Source: Macrostomum hystrix (Eukaryota > Platyhelminthes > Macrostomidae). Taken from it: a DNA stretch of 64,000 nucleotides. The notes under the pieces are model-generated. The model did no database searches. It had not been told where the DNA came from and saw nothing but the letters and a program-made list of their open reading frames with translations. A program made the position numbers and the translations under genes. The stretch lies in NCBI GenBank assembly GCA_950097015.1, contig CATNEN010000011.1:930001-994000 (forward strand). The letters run 5' to 3'. Shown piece after piece: positions 11,201-23,034 of the stretch (positions are counted from its first letter, which is position 1; the number at the start of each line of letters is the position of its first letter).

Positions 11201-14019
11201 CTCGTTGACTGCTGAATTGATCGGCCGATCAGAAACTTTGCGCTTTGATCGGGCCCAAGAAAACTTGTTGCCCTCCACAGCTTTTGACAAGTCTTTGCGA
11301 GTTGATCGTCTTAAAGGAGACAACCTACCTAAAGCAGAATATAAAATTTCTTCATCGGAACGTTTCGAATCCAAGTCTCTTCCCCAAACAAGTATTGTGA
11401 CAAGTAGTATGAGTGGTACATCGGAAGATTCATCCCCATCCAGTGCGGAATCGGATGGAGGTGGTGACTATGATACTGGGTATGAAGAGCAATACGACTT
11501 GCAGAAAGTACTGAAGAGCGTTAAACCTAAGCCGCCAAACGTTCAGCATCACCAACCCCACACACACGAACTGCTGTCAACCAATCTTACAAGTTTAACT
11601 GAGGCCGACGATGAGAGAGAAAGCGAGGGCGATACTAACAGTGAAGGCGGATCGCAAGCGTGCAACGATAATGATAGTCTAAATGATCATCTACTCTTTG
11701 CTCCAGCTGGAGATTCTGACAAGCAGCCTCCTATCAGTATTTTAATTACTGATGAGAACGCAATAAATTCTCTGCTAATCGACGATGCGTCTGAGTCAGT
11801 TTCTTCCTCCGCCTCCGACCAGGATGACGATGATAATTACAGCAATCCTGTTGAATGGTACAAACCTTCAGACGATCTGTACTTACCCAGACGTTACACT
11901 TTAGAGACAATAGACGAAGAGACTGTCACGCAGGTTTCTTCTGCTATTCCTCAATCGGGTAGTAACGATGCCACAGTGAGTATTCGGCAATCTGATCTGT
12001 CTAATCATGAAACTGTTCTAGTTCGACCTCCGTCACAATCCAACGGCAAAACACACGAGGTGCCTAGGGCTGAAGAAGAACGTGGTTTTACCGGAAGTGT
12101 TGCTGCTGATATTGAAGAGGCTGCCACTAAGATGGCATCCACAAAGATCTCGCTTGAGGCAGATGAAGACTTCGACATTAGGATTGCCGGCTCCAGCCAG
12201 TATCGATCAGCTTCTAAGACACAAGTGACAAACGTCGCGCAGACAAATACTCAGTTGTTTCGTGAGCAGGAAAGTCACATTAGTACGACGCGTGATACAA
12301 CACATGAAAGTCATGTCAGCACTGCCTCCACATCCCTGCTTGGATATTCTGTTCAAGGTAACGCTTCGATACTCAGCAAGCCTGATCCTCAGCACACAGA
12401 AGCTTTGATGGCTTTAGCCGAAACTGAAGTAGAGAAAAAGAAGAAACAAAAGAAGGAACATAGACGATCTAAGGATCGTCATTCTAGTCGGCCAAAAACG
12501 CCAAAGACTGAACCATCAGTTATAAAACCAAGTGAAGAAGTCGAAGAACTGTCTTTTGATAAAGCACCTGTCCAATCGCAGCAGCGGAAGCCGCAAACTG
12601 ACTTAAATAAAACAAACGACAACAAAGTCATTTTAGGTAGTCTGACAGTTTCTACTACTGAAAACGTATTGACAATATCTCAGCCCCAACCTCTGACCAG
12701 TGCTAAGGTTTCGGATTTTGAACCGGATGCTCCAACTATCAGCAAACCGGAAAAGACAAAGAAACTGAAAGACAGTAGGGAGCCTGCTGATTTGCAACCT
12801 GCGCCGCCGCTTGAGGAAGCCAAGCTTGCTGAAAAGGAAAGAAAAGATCGACGCGGTTCGGATACTGCTAAGCAGCCCGCATTGGAACCGGTCGCCGCGG
12901 TATCGACTAACGCAGATACGGAAGCAAGCAAGAAAAGCGAACCGGCACAACCGGCAAAGCTGATTCGATCATCATTTCGATCTTCTTCTGGTCGCAAGTC
13001 TAAGACGTCTGTAGAGGAAAAAAAGCGTCCGAAGAGCAGTAACGAGGAGGCGAATATCGATCAGCTGAGTAAAACTGCCTTTACCTCAGACCGGGCTAGC
13101 TTAACTGTCTCCAAATCTAAAGTCCCAGTCGATACTAACGGTGATTCATTCACTAAGACGCCACAGGAATCCGATCATCGTAGTCAAAAGTTCAAGAAAG
13201 AGTCAAAGAACATTAAGTCAAATCGTACTGCTGAAGCAGAAGTAGTAGAACTTGTGCATATCGAAGACAACATCGAAAGGGTGGATATTTATGCAAAGAA
13301 TTCTCGTGGCTATCAGTCAGGAAAACATGCACCTGTGCCGGCCAAGGAAGAGCAAGGCAAGGAGACAATTGTATCGCAGCCGCAACTCATGCGTTCCACC
13401 GATCAGCAGAAGCAGCAAAGCAGCCAAGCAGTGCCAGAGTTGGTAGCCTATGCTGCACCGTCTTTTTCGTCAAAGCAATCTATCAGATCTCAGGCCACGG
13501 AAACCCCTGTGGACCTGCCTTGTGTTGAAGTCTCATCTATGCAGAACCGACCAAAGCGTCTGTCAGGATCTTCCGTATCGCCAGTGCGGACTCCGACGCC
13601 TCCTCCAGTTGAGACCCCGGCTGCATCAAAGTCTGCTGAAGTAGAGGAAAAGCCTAAGAAGTCGCGTAGATCAAAGAAAGAGAAGCCAAAGGTTTTGCAC
13701 TTTAGCAATCGTCGCAGATCACCCGAGCCAAACAAGGCTGAAGAAGAGATTGGAGTTGACACCGATGAGGAATTGGGATTAGAAGGCGCTCAAGCTGAGG
13801 GCCGAATCGATCGTTGGGTTGAAAACACGAACAAACATTTGCTAAGCGACTCCAGTCGACCAACAATTTCTGGCCGAATCCTAGCCGATACGCCGAAACT
13901 GAACGATGCACCGCAGAGTCAGAGACCGGATTATCAACGTCAGGAGACTGGCGGCTTTGCTATAGCCGACACTGCGCCCGAGACTGCACCGCCCGCTGTT
14001 TCTAATGACTCGTTCGTTG
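8278..14019 (+). CDS. Giant 5.7-kb exon of a large, intrinsically disordered protein
   Basis: This uninterrupted exon encodes 1,914 residues. The acceptor TTTTGATTTCAG ends at 8277 and the donor GTTG|GTAAGG is at 14019/14020; both phases are 1, matching the neighbouring exons. With the exons at 7982, 18713 and 19816 the product is at least 2,404 aa; its N terminus is not found. The sequence is rich in Ser, Glu, Lys, Pro and Thr, with no predicted membrane segment or recognisable globular domain. Visible features are two related motifs about 50 residues apart (YDRSQENLW near exon residue 940 and FDRAQENLL near 990), acidic runs, a conserved-looking block RRAEQFEVRRAIRGHTAEER near 750, and a basic run KKKKQKKEHRRSKDRH near 1390. 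Such architecture, plus the PDZ ligand at the C terminus, suggests a cytoskeletal or junctional scaffold tail. That is inference; I do not recognise the family. Confidence 0.8.
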
Positions 14020-14076
14020 GTAAGGCTCATTTTGTTAGTATGATTACTAATAGCGCATTGATAGCGCACTAATAGA

Positions 14077-14377
14077 GAGGTTGTAGCCTAGTGGTTAGGG
14101 CTTCGGACTCACAACTTGAAGGTCGGGGGTTCGATTCCCGACTCCCCTGAACAATTTGTGTCCTTTAGCAAGACACTTAACTCTGCATTGCTTCAGTTCA
14201 CCCAGCTTTTAAATGGGTACCAGCATCAGCTGGGATAATTGAAGGTGGGTGTGGCGTCCCCCCAGTCCATGGACTGAACAGCTGTACGCAGCCTTCAGAT
14301 GCGCCGCGCATTAGCTGCGGCTGTGCTGTCGGCTGCACCCGATTGGGGCAGGTGTAATCAATTATAATTATTATTAT
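14077..14377 (+). mobile_element. tRNA-derived SINE
   Basis: The head carries a perfect Pol III A box (TAGCCTAGTGG, about 14084) and B box (GGTTCGATTCC, about 14129). A body follows containing the perfect palindrome CAGTCCATGGACTG (14263-14276), then a GC-rich tail and an ATT-rich 3' end. TAATAGCGCATT occurs at 14048-14059 and again at 14378-14389, consistent with a target-site duplication. The insertion sits in the intron of the large gene in sense orientation. Confidence 0.85.
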
Positions 14378-14931
14378 TAATAGCGCATTACTTTTATTTG
14401 CCCATACCATCGATCATGATATATTGTTTATTTTATATTCCTCCGGAATGTACTACACATAGATAAATTTGCATTGTGCTAGATCTTTTCATGTTTTCAG
14501 TTCTTATGCTGAAAATATGCTAACAGAAAATACTTATCTGCTTATCAACTTAGGTGAGATAAAGCTCTCAGTTGTATTGAAGTATATAGGAACTATTACA
14601 CTTTTCTTTAGCTATGTAAATCAACCATATCTGCCTGTGTGGGTGTGCTAAGACTATAACAAATATTTAACTGAGATTTTCTCTGAACATATCAGAGCAG
14701 CAAAGCCCCGTTGAGCGCCAAAGATTTGCATCGCTTTCGAAAAAAGTTATTTTCCTCTTACTTAGTCTCCTATTATTTATTCGCCTACTTAAATTGGATA
14801 TTTTTAAATCGGCTCACGATGCCTGGCGTTGTACTTTCGATCAAGTTGAAATGCAGTGAGCGTAATCTATTTATCCTCAAATTGGTTTATATTGCTCTGT
14901 ACATAAAAATTCTGAGATCGTCTGAGCTTCT

Positions 14932-17900
14932 GTGTCCTTCAATTCTGAGATGCTCAGTTTGAGTCCTTCAATTCTGAGATGCTTAGTTTGAGTCCTTCAA
15001 GTCTCGGATGCTCAGTTTGAGTCCTTCAAGTCTCGGATGCTCAGTTTGAGTCCTTCAAGTCTGAGATGCTTAGCTTGAGTCCTTAAAGTCTGAGATGCTC
15101 AGTATGAGTCCTTCAAGTCTGAGATGCTCAGTTTGAGTCCTTCAATTCTGAGATGCTCAGTTTGAGTCCTTCAAGTCTCGGATGCTCAGTTTGAGTCCTT
15201 CAAGTCTGAGATGCTTAGTTTGAGTCCTTCAAGTCTCGGATGCTCAGTTTGAGTCCTTCAAGTCTGAGATGCTCAGTTTGAGTCCTTCAATTCTGAGATG
15301 CTTAGTTTGAGTACTTCAATTCTGAGATGCTCAGTTTGAGTCCTTCAAGTCTGAGATGCTCAGTTTGAGTCCTTCAAGTCTGAGATGCTCAGTTTGAGTC
15401 CTTCAATTCTGAGATGCTCAGTTTGAGTCCTTCAAGTCTGAGATGCTCAGTTTGAGTCCTTCAAGTCTGAGATGCTCAGTTTGAGTCCTTCAAGTTTTGG
15501 ATGCTCAGTTTGAGTCCTTCAAGTCTGAGATGCTCAGTATGAGTCCTTCAAGTCTGAGATGCTCAGTTTGAGTCCTTCAATTCTGAGATGCTTAGCTTGA
15601 GTCCTTAAAGTCTGAGATGCTCAGTATGAGTCCTTCAAGTCTGAGATGCTCAGTTTGAGTCCTTCAATTCTGAGATGCTTAGTTTGAGTACTTCAATTCT
15701 GAGATGCTCAGTTTGAGTCCTTCAAGTCTGAGATGCTCAGTTTGAGTCCTTCAAGTCTGAGATGCTCAGTTTGAGTCCTTCAATTCTGAGATGCTCAGTT
15801 TGAGTCCTTCAAGTCTGAGATGCTCAGTTTGAGTCCTTCAAGTCTGAGATGCTCAGTTTGAGTCCTTCAAGTTTTGGATGCTCAGTTTGAGTCCTTCAAG
15901 TCTGAGATGCTCAGTATGAGTCCTTCAAGTCTGAGATGCTCAGTTTGAGTCCTTCAATTCTGAGATGCTTAGCTTGAGTCCTTAAAGTCTGAGATGCTCA
16001 GTATGAGTCCTTCAAGTCTGAGATGCTCAGTTTGAGTCCTTCAATTCTGAGATGCTTAGTTTGAGTCCTTCAATTCTGAGATGCTCAGTTTGAGTCCTTC
16101 AAGTCTGAGATGCTCAGTTTGAGTCCTTCAATTCTGAGATGCTCAGTTTGAGTCCTTCAATTCTGAGATGCTCAGTTTGAGTCCTTCAAGTCTGAGATGC
16201 TCAGTTTGAGTCCTTCAAGTCTGAGATGCTCAGTTTGAGTCCTTCAAGTCTCGGATGCTCAGTTTGAGTCCTTCAAGTCTGAGATGCTCAGTTTGAGTCC
16301 TTCAAGTCTGAGATGCTCAGTTTGAGTCCTTCAATTCTGAGATGCTTAGCTTGAGTCCTTAAAGTCTGAGATGCTCAGTATGAGTCCTTCAAGTCTGAGA
16401 TGCTCAGTTTGAGTCCTTCAATTCTGAGATGCTTAGCTTGAGTCCTTAAAGTCTGAGATGCTCAGTATAAGTCCTTCAAGTCTGAGATGCTCAGTTTGAG
16501 TCCTTCAATTCTGAGATGCTTAGTTTGAGTCCTTCAATTCTGAGATGCTCAGTTTGAGTCCTTCAAGTCTGAGATGCTCAGTTTGAGTCCTTCAAGTCTG
16601 AGATGCTCAGTTTGAGTCCTTCAATTCTGAGATGCTCAGTTTGAGTCCTTCAAGTCTGAGATGCTCAGTTTGAGTCCTTCAAGTCTGAGATGCTCAGTTT
16701 GAGTCCTTCAAGTCTCGGATGCTCAGTTTGAGTCCTTCAAGTCTGAGATGCTCAGTATGAGTCCTTCAAGTCTGAGATGCTCAGTTTGAGTCCTTCAATT
16801 CTGAGATGCTTAGCTTGAGTCCTTAAAGTCTGAGATGCTCAGTATGAGTCCTTCAAGTCTGAGATGCTCAGTTTGAGTCCTTCAATTCTGAGATGCTCAG
16901 TTTGAGTCCTTCAATTCTGAGATGCTCAGTTTGAGTCCTTCAAGTCTGAGATGCTCAGTTTGAGTCCTTCAATTCTGAGATGCTCAGTTTGAGTCCTTCA
17001 AGTCTGAGATGCTCAGTTTGAGTCCTTCAATTCTGAGATGCTTAGTTTGAGTCCTTCAAGTTCTGAGATGCTCAGTTTGAGTCCTTCAATTCTGAGATGC
17101 TCAGTTTGAGTCCTTCAATTCTGAGATGCTTAGTTTGAGTCCTTCAATTCTGAGATGCTCAGTTTGAGTCCTTCAATTCTGAGATGCTCAGTTTGAGTCC
17201 TTCAAGTCTGAGATGCTCAGTTTGAGTCCTTCAAGTCTGAGATGCTCAGTTTGAGTCCTTCAAGTCTCGGATGCTCAGTTTGAGTCCTTCAAGTCTGAGA
17301 TGCTCAGTTTGAGTCCTTCAAGTCTGAGATGCTCAGTTTGAGTCCTTCAATTCTGAGATGCTCAGTTTGAGTCCTTCAAGTCTGAGATGCTCAGTTTGAG
17401 TCCTTCAATTCTGAGATGCTCAGTTTGAGTCCTTCAAGTCTGAGATGCTCAGTTTGAGTCCTTCAATTCTGAGATGCTTAGTTTGAGTCCTTCAATTCTG
17501 AGATGCTCAGTTTGAGTCCTTCAATTCTGAGATGCTCAGTTTGAGTCCTTCAATTCTGAGATGCTTAGTTTGAGTCCTTCAATTCTGAGATGCTCAGTTT
17601 GAGTCCTTCAATTCTGAGATGCTCAGTTTGAGTCCTTCAAGTCTGAGATGCTCAGTTTGAGTCCTTCAAGTCTGAGATGCTCAGTTTGAGTCCTTCAAGT
17701 CTCGGATGCTCAGTTTGAGTCCTTCAAGTCTGAGATGCTCAGTTTTGAGTCCTTCAAGTCTGAGATGCTCAGTTTGAGTCCTTCAATTCTGAGATGCTTA
17801 GCTTGAGTCCTTAAAGTCTGAGATGCTCAGTATGAGTCCTTCAAGTCTGAGATGCTCAGTTTGAGTCCTTCAATTCTGAGATGCTTAGCTTGAGTCCTTA

Positions 17901-18654
17901 AAGTCTGAGATGCTCAGTATAAGTCCTTCAAGTCTGAGATGCTCAGTTTGAGTCCTTCAATTCTGAGATGCTTAGTTTGAGTCCTTCAATTCTGAGATGC
18001 TCAGTTTGAGTCCTTCAAGTCTGAGATGCTCAGTTTGAGTCCTTCAAGTCTGAGATGCTCAGTTTGAGTCCTTCAATTCTGAGATGCTCAGTTTGAGTCC
18101 TTCAAGTCTGAGATGCTCAGTTTGAGTCCTTCAAGTCTGAGATGCTCAGTTTGAGTCCTTCAAGTCTCGGATGCTCAGTTTGAGTCCTTCAAGTCTGAGA
18201 TGCTCAGTATGAGTCCTTCAAGTCTGAGATGCTCAGTTTGAGTCCTTCAATTCTGAGATGCTTAGCTTGAGTCCTTAAAGTCTGAGATGCTCAGTATGAG
18301 TCCTTCAAGTCTGAGATGCTCAGTTTGAGTCCTTCAATTCTGAGATGCTCAGTTTGAGTCCTTCAATTCTGAGATGCTCAGTTTGAGTCCTTCAAGTCTG
18401 AGATGCTCAGTTTGAGTCCTTCAATTCTGAGATGCTCAGTTTGAGTCCTTCAAGTCTGAGATGCTCAGTTTGAGTCCTTCAATTCTGAGATGCTTAGTTT
18501 GAGTCCTTCAATTCTGAGATGCTCAGTTTTGAGTCCTTCAAGTCTGAGATGCTCAGTTTGAGTCCTTCAATTCTGAGATGCTTAGTTTGAGTCCTTCAAT
18601 TCTGAGATGCTCAGTTTGAGTCCTTCAAGTCTGAGATGCTCAGTTTGAGTCCGC
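14932..18654. repeat. 29-bp minisatellite, about 128 copies, with higher-order structure
   Basis: Each 29-bp unit contains GAGTCCTTCAAG and the inverted repeat CTGAG-ATG-CTCAG. Variants (CTCGG for CTGAG, CTTAG for CTCAG, TTAAAG for TTCAAG, AGTATAAG for AGTTTGAG) recur in the same order. A block marked by AGTATAAG occurs near 16463 and again near 17914, a spacing of 1,451 bp, which is 50 units plus one inserted T near 17740. At least several hundred following bases are identical in the two blocks. The array ends about 55 bp before the next exon. Confidence 0.95.
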
Positions 18655-18712
18655 CAAAGCTGGGTTGCTCATTCTGATTATTTATGCTGATTAAAGTCTT
18701 GTCATCTTCCAG

Positions 18713-19586
18713 TGCGGCCCGGCGCCATCTCGCCAGACGCCTTCGACCAGGAGTCTCTGGTGGTGGCCTCCGACCTCAGCGATCCTGGCAGCGACAACCA
18801 GTTGGCACCTCTTGGCACAGCGGCCGGCGATACCGCGCTGGCGCCAGCCAAAGCAGACTTGCAAGAAGATTTCGACTCAGAATCAGATTTGGATGACACC
18901 CCGGAAGAGGATGAAGATTACGAAGTGGAGGACGACAAACCGGCGCAGGACTTGCCCGTGATGCGACCACTCAGCTGGGAGCCAATCAGCATTGTTCACC
19001 CGCCAACTGGCCTCGGAGCATCGGCCACTCTGCCGCAGCCGTCAACTCAGCCGCCGTTGCCGCCTACACCTCCACAGCAGCAGCAGCAGCAGCCAGTGCC
19101 GCCAAAGAAGCCACTGTCTACTACACTGCCAGTTGGAACAGCCCAAGATATCACCCAAGGTGCACTAGATTTCATGCTTAACTGTCTGGCTAGCAAGCCG
19201 ATCCTGTTGCCAGGCGATATTGACTCGTCTGATGTTGCGCCGTCTCGCCTGCTAACAAATCCATATCGCAGGCAGGCGGCGGAGCAGGCCAAGCTGCCCC
19301 AGCCGCCACTGATTGCTGAACCGTTGCCGTTAGACGCAGACGAGAGGCGTCGATATCAGCGAGGCAGGGAGGCTAAGAAGGCCGCTAGCAGTCGAAGGAG
19401 AAATCATCGACTTGGCTCAGGTGGCGGTGGCACCGGAACCGGCGGCGGAGGTGGCCCTGGCGGTGGTCCAAGTCGGTCGGCATCCTATTATCGCAGCTCC
19501 TCCGCTCTGTCTGGCAGGGAACTGTCCTTCACGGCATTGTCGCCCGCTGTTATGCGGCGTCAGAGTAAGCGTCGATCTAGATCGAG
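18713..19586 (+). CDS. Exon of the large disordered-protein gene: acidic, polyQ/Pro and Gly-rich
   Basis: The acceptor GTCATCTTCCAG ends at 18712. The G left by the previous exon joins TG to give Val, and the frame runs to the donor AG|GTGAGC (19586/19587) in phase 2. The product reads RPGAISPDAFDQESLVVASD, then a strongly acidic segment (EEDEDYEVEDD), a Pro/Gln segment with a Q7 run near residue 125, and a folded-looking stretch (GALDFMLNCLASKPILLPGD). A basic part (RRRYQRGREAKKAASSRRR) and a Gly-rich linker follow, and the exon ends in Ser/Arg. Retaining the following intron would end the protein at once, because TGA lies two bases after the donor cut. Confidence 0.75.
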
Positions 19587-19815
19587 GTGAGCCCAATCGA
19601 ATTTTAATCACAGCTTTGCCCTCCAGATTCCCGTTCAAGTGTCTCTGGCTTCCCATTTATGTGTCTATGGCTTCCCATTCAAGTGTCTCTGGCTTCCCAT
19701 TCAAGTATCTCTGGCTTCCCATTCAAGTATCTCTGGCTTCCCATTCAAGTGTCTCTGGCTTCCCATTCAAGTATCTCTGGCTTCCCATTCAAGTATCTCT
19801 GGCTTCCCATTCAAG
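19587..19815 (+). other. 229-bp intron made largely of a 22-bp minisatellite with acceptor-like ends
   Basis: The donor is GTGAGCCC; the acceptor is CTTCCCATTCAAG ending at 19815. From about 19625 the intron is a tandem array of a 22-bp unit (TCTCTGGCTTCCCATTCAAG plus two bases). Every unit therefore ends in a short pyrimidine tract plus AAG. The last unit is the only one I tested that restores the reading frame (AG+T = Ser, then PSKLSLTLRHRRS). Confidence 0.65.
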
Positions 19816-20269
19816 TCCCTCAAAGCTCTCTCTAACTCTCCGTCATCGAAGATCTCCGGAAACGGCCGCCGGTCGATCCAAGAGCTTCACCGGCATCGCG
19901 GGCGCTCCATCATCCGACACCCTAGTTGGTGGCGCTAAATCCGACGGCGAAGAGGTCGGCGAAGACGACTATTACGAAGAAGACGACGATGATAATTTGC
20001 GTTCGGCAACTTTCGACACCCGCCGACGCGAATGGACCTGGTTTGCCAGCAATGGCGACTTCGTTGGCGGCCCCAATTCGGCAGCCACGGCCGGGGCTAA
20101 CCACGGCGTGGATCCTCGGCTGCGTTCGCGTTCGATGCCGATACCGACCTCGGCGGATTACAACGAATTGGCGGTGCAGGTGGACCAGGCAACCAAGCGC
20201 GGCAAACGACGTCGCCGTAGAAGGCTGCCTCCGGCTACTTCGAATTTCATTTACGAAACAAGTGTCTAA
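19816..20269 (+). CDS. Terminal exon of the large gene, ending in a PDZ ligand
   Basis: Entering in phase 2, the frame gives SPSKLSLTLRHRRSPETAAG, then a Ser-rich part and an acidic run (GEEVGEDDYYEEDDDD). Next comes a distinctive segment DTRREWTWFASNGDFVGG (19999-20070 region). The C-terminal part has RSRSMPIPTSADYNELAVQV, a basic cluster KRGKRRRRRR and the end SNFIYETSV before TAA at 20267-20269. The last four residues, ETSV, fit a class I PDZ-binding motif (S/T-x-V at the C terminus); the basic cluster could be a nuclear signal or bind membranes. AATAAA occurs at 20772-20777 and 20952-20957. Confidence 0.75.
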
Positions 20270-22050
20270 ATTTTGTATTTTTTTATTACAAGGGCTGTCT
20301 AAAAATAGCGGGACTAACGAACAAAGAAACTGAACGAAATGAGGACATAAAAAAACTGCTTCTTTAAGTCTGGTCTAGTCTTCTACTTGTCTGTCCAGTT
20401 TGTTCGTTAATTCGTTATTTTTGTCACAGCTCTCGCCTATTAACAGTAGAAAGAGTACACGACATTTTTTTTCGTCGCGTACTCTTTTAGTTTTCACAGT
20501 TAGCTAATCATGAAATGTTGTCTGTTGCTCAATTTAGACGCATTGTTAAATATATTTCTATTTATTATGTAATTAAACTATGAATATAACAGTATAACAA
20601 CAGCCTTCTGTATTATAATTTAAACTCACCACATGAACTGGAGACAGAAATTCGTTTTATTTCGATATTAACTTCACTGTGTTAAATGAGGAGCTATTGT
20701 GCTGTGACCAATTTTTTTACTTTACTAATTACCTTTATCATGCCTGTGATTTACTAAATGCGATCGCCTTAAATAAATTATTTTCTCCGACAAGTAGAAA
20801 GGCTGTGCAAAATGAAACTAGTATTTCATTCACATTCCAGTTTTTTCTTCTACACAATTGCTTCTAGGAAAATCTGATCTTCGTTTTGTTTCATTTTTGT
20901 AAGTAAATTTTGTCATTAGTGTTTTACTTTCGCAGTAATCTGCACTAGAGAAATAAAAGCAACAATTGTTTCTCTGATTACACGTTTTTTGCTCATTTTC
21001 TTGAGAGAAATTTCGTTAAACCAATTTTCTTCAGCAACCACGGACCATTGTGTGTATTTTTTAATCCGCTACTCACTACTACTGTGCAGGTGAACTTTAG
21101 TAGTATGCGTTGCTTCTTTTCGCTGCTTTAAGTTTAAACAAAAACAGCCAGTGGTGCTGGTTGCGCGCTGTGCTTTTATCCGGAAACGCTTGCACAGCGT
21201 GTGCTCAAACTGATGTTTTTTTATGAATTATAGTAATTTTGTTTGATAAATGTGTCAATCAATCAATCGCTTTAATATTCGTTTTCTTACTATACTGCGA
21301 TTAGTGGCTTATAATTAATAGTTAGTAATATATTTTAATTTAATCTCTTGATATTGGCATAAGGGGTAGTGTCCTAGTGGTCATAGCGGACTCACGACTG
21401 ACAGGACTCCACGAGCCACTTATCTGTGCATTTGCTTCAGTTAATAAAAAGTTTAGCTGGGGTATAATTAAGGGTAGGTGTGGCGTCCTTCCAGTCCATG
21501 GACTGAACAGCCGTACGCAGCATTCAGCCTTCTGTCCCAATTAGGTATATGTTACGTCTTTATAATTACCGATGTTAAAATAATCCTAGCAGTGAAATTC
21601 AATTAAGAAAAATCATAAATTTAAATTTGCGCCCAGATCTGAAATTTGACCTATTTTAACGTCCAAACTGATTTACGTTTTGTTTGTTAAATACTAGTAA
21701 TTATTGACGCGAGTTTACATTTTCCTTTTAATAACATCGACTTCCAAAAAAGCTTTAGTAACAAAAACAATTTCACACACACACAATCTTCTAGGGTTGC
21801 TTTTCATTTTGGTGTATTTTCCTAATGATAATTAATAAATATTTTTTGCATATGATTTCTACATGTGTCCCTCCGTGCTCTATTTAATCAACAATGCTTG
21901 GTAGCAGTATAGTACACAGACTGAATAAATACTCCATTTTTAATATAAAACAATATCTAATATGATATATTTCAGTTTTGACTGTGTCCATTCTGACACA
22001 ATTCAATGTGTTTTATTTACTTCTGTTTAATGCTTTCTATCATTTAATGC
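20270..22050. other. 3' UTR and intergenic spacer
   Basis: AT-rich sequence with two polyadenylation hexamers (20772, 20952), a diverged SINE (21361-21545) and a short (CA)n near 21776. No coding exon is recognised. Confidence 0.55.
21361..21545 (+). mobile_element. Diverged, internally deleted tRNA-derived SINE
   Basis: It shares with the 14077 copy an A-box-like TGTCCTAGTGG, the motif GCTTCAGTTAA, GGTGTGGCGTCC, and the palindrome CAGTCCATGGACTG (21492-21505) followed by GAACAGCCGTACGCAGC. The B-box region is missing, so it is an old or defective copy. Confidence 0.7.
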
Positions 22051-22054
22051 TGTT

Positions 22055-22830
22055 TAAAGTTTAGGTCAGGGTTTTGCTGTTTGTGTCAGTTTAGGTCAAG
22101 GTTTTGCAGTTTGTGTCAGTTTAGGTCAGGGTTTTGCTGTTTGTGTTAGTTTAGGTCAGGGTTTTGCTGCTTGTGTCAGTTGAGGTCAGGGTTTTGCTGT
22201 TTGTGTCAGTTTAGGTCAAGGTTTTGCAGTTTGTGTCAGTTTAGGTCAGGGTTTTGCTGTTTGTGTCAGTTTAGGTCAAGGTTTTGCAGTTTGTGTCAGT
22301 TTAGGTCAGGGTTTTGCTGTTTGTGTTAGTTTAGGTCAGGGTTTTGCTGTTTGTGTCAGTTTAGGTCAGGGTTTTGCTGTTTGTGTCAGTTTAGGTCAAG
22401 GTTTTGCAGTTTGTGTCAGTTTAGGTCAGGGTTTTGCTGTTTGTGTTAGTTTAGGTCAGGGTTTTGCTGTTTGTGTCAGTTTAGGTCACGGTTTTGCAGT
22501 TTGTGTCAGTTTAGGTCAGGGTTTTGCTGTTTGTGTTAGTTTAGGTCAGGGTTTTGTTGTGTCAGTTGAGGTCAGGTATTTGTTGTGTCAGTTTAGGTCA
22601 CGGTTTTGCAGTTTGTGTCAGTTTAGGTCAGGGTTTTGCTGTTTGTGTTAGTTTAGGTCAGGGTTTTGTTGTGTCAGTTGAGGTCAGGTATTTGTTGTGT
22701 CAGTTTAGGTCAGCTATTTGTTGTGTCAGTTTAGGTCAGCTATTTGTTGTGTCAGTTTAGGTCAGGTATTTGTTGTGTCAGTTTAGGTCAGGTATTTGTT
22801 GTGTCAGTTTAGGTCAGGGTTTATTGTTTG
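22055..22830. repeat. 30-bp minisatellite with a shortened variant block
   Basis: About 17 units of a 30-bp repeat (GTCAGTTTAGGTCAGGGTTT with TGCTGTTTGT), turning after 22550 into 25-26-bp units (AGGTATTTGTTGTGTCAGTT). It ends 30 bp before the acceptor of the UQCRB-like exon, so it most likely lies in that gene's 5' intron or promoter region. Confidence 0.9.
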
Positions 22831-22859
22831 TTACAACTGTATGTTTAAACATATTTCAG

Positions 22860-23034
22860 CTTTGATCGCAAGCGCATGGCTACCAAAGCAGCCAAATCCC
22901 TGGCCAAGTACGTTGGCTCGTACGCCCGCGCCATGGCCGAGAAGCACGAGCTGCTCATGCAGCGACGACTACAGGACGAGAGTCTGATGACTAGGGTCGA
23001 CCGCTTAGTCATGTCCACTGCCTATCATCGACAG
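22860..23034 (+). CDS. UQCRB: UQCRB-like complex III subunit, first coding exon
   Basis: The acceptor TTTAAACATATTTCAG ends at 22859. The first ATG is at 22876 and 53 codons follow to a phase-0 donor CAG|GTAAGA (23034/23035). The N-terminal part (MATKAAKSLAKYVGSYARAM, then a charged helix) would be matrix-facing in the mature complex. It is about 20 residues longer than in the vertebrate and fly proteins as I know them. The 16 nt before the ATG are open in the same frame (FDRKR), so an upstream coding exon cannot be excluded; otherwise this is 5' UTR joined to an upstream exon I did not find. Confidence 0.6.

Larger units (their letters stand above)
14020..18712 (+). other. Intron holding a SINE and a 29-bp array
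   Basis: The intron is GTAAGG...TCATCTTCCAG. The SINE begins only about 57 bp after the donor, and the array occupies most of the rest. Between them (14390-14930) I see no gene. Confidence 0.75.

Noticed and set aside
14084..14140. A functional tRNA gene
   Set aside because: The A and B boxes are intact, but the sequence continues into a conserved SINE body found at other loci and does not close a tRNA acceptor stem.
22055..22830. Telomere-like repeat (TTTAGG...GGG)
   Set aside because: The 30-bp unit only partly resembles telomeric motifs and is a local intronic or promoter-region minisatellite.
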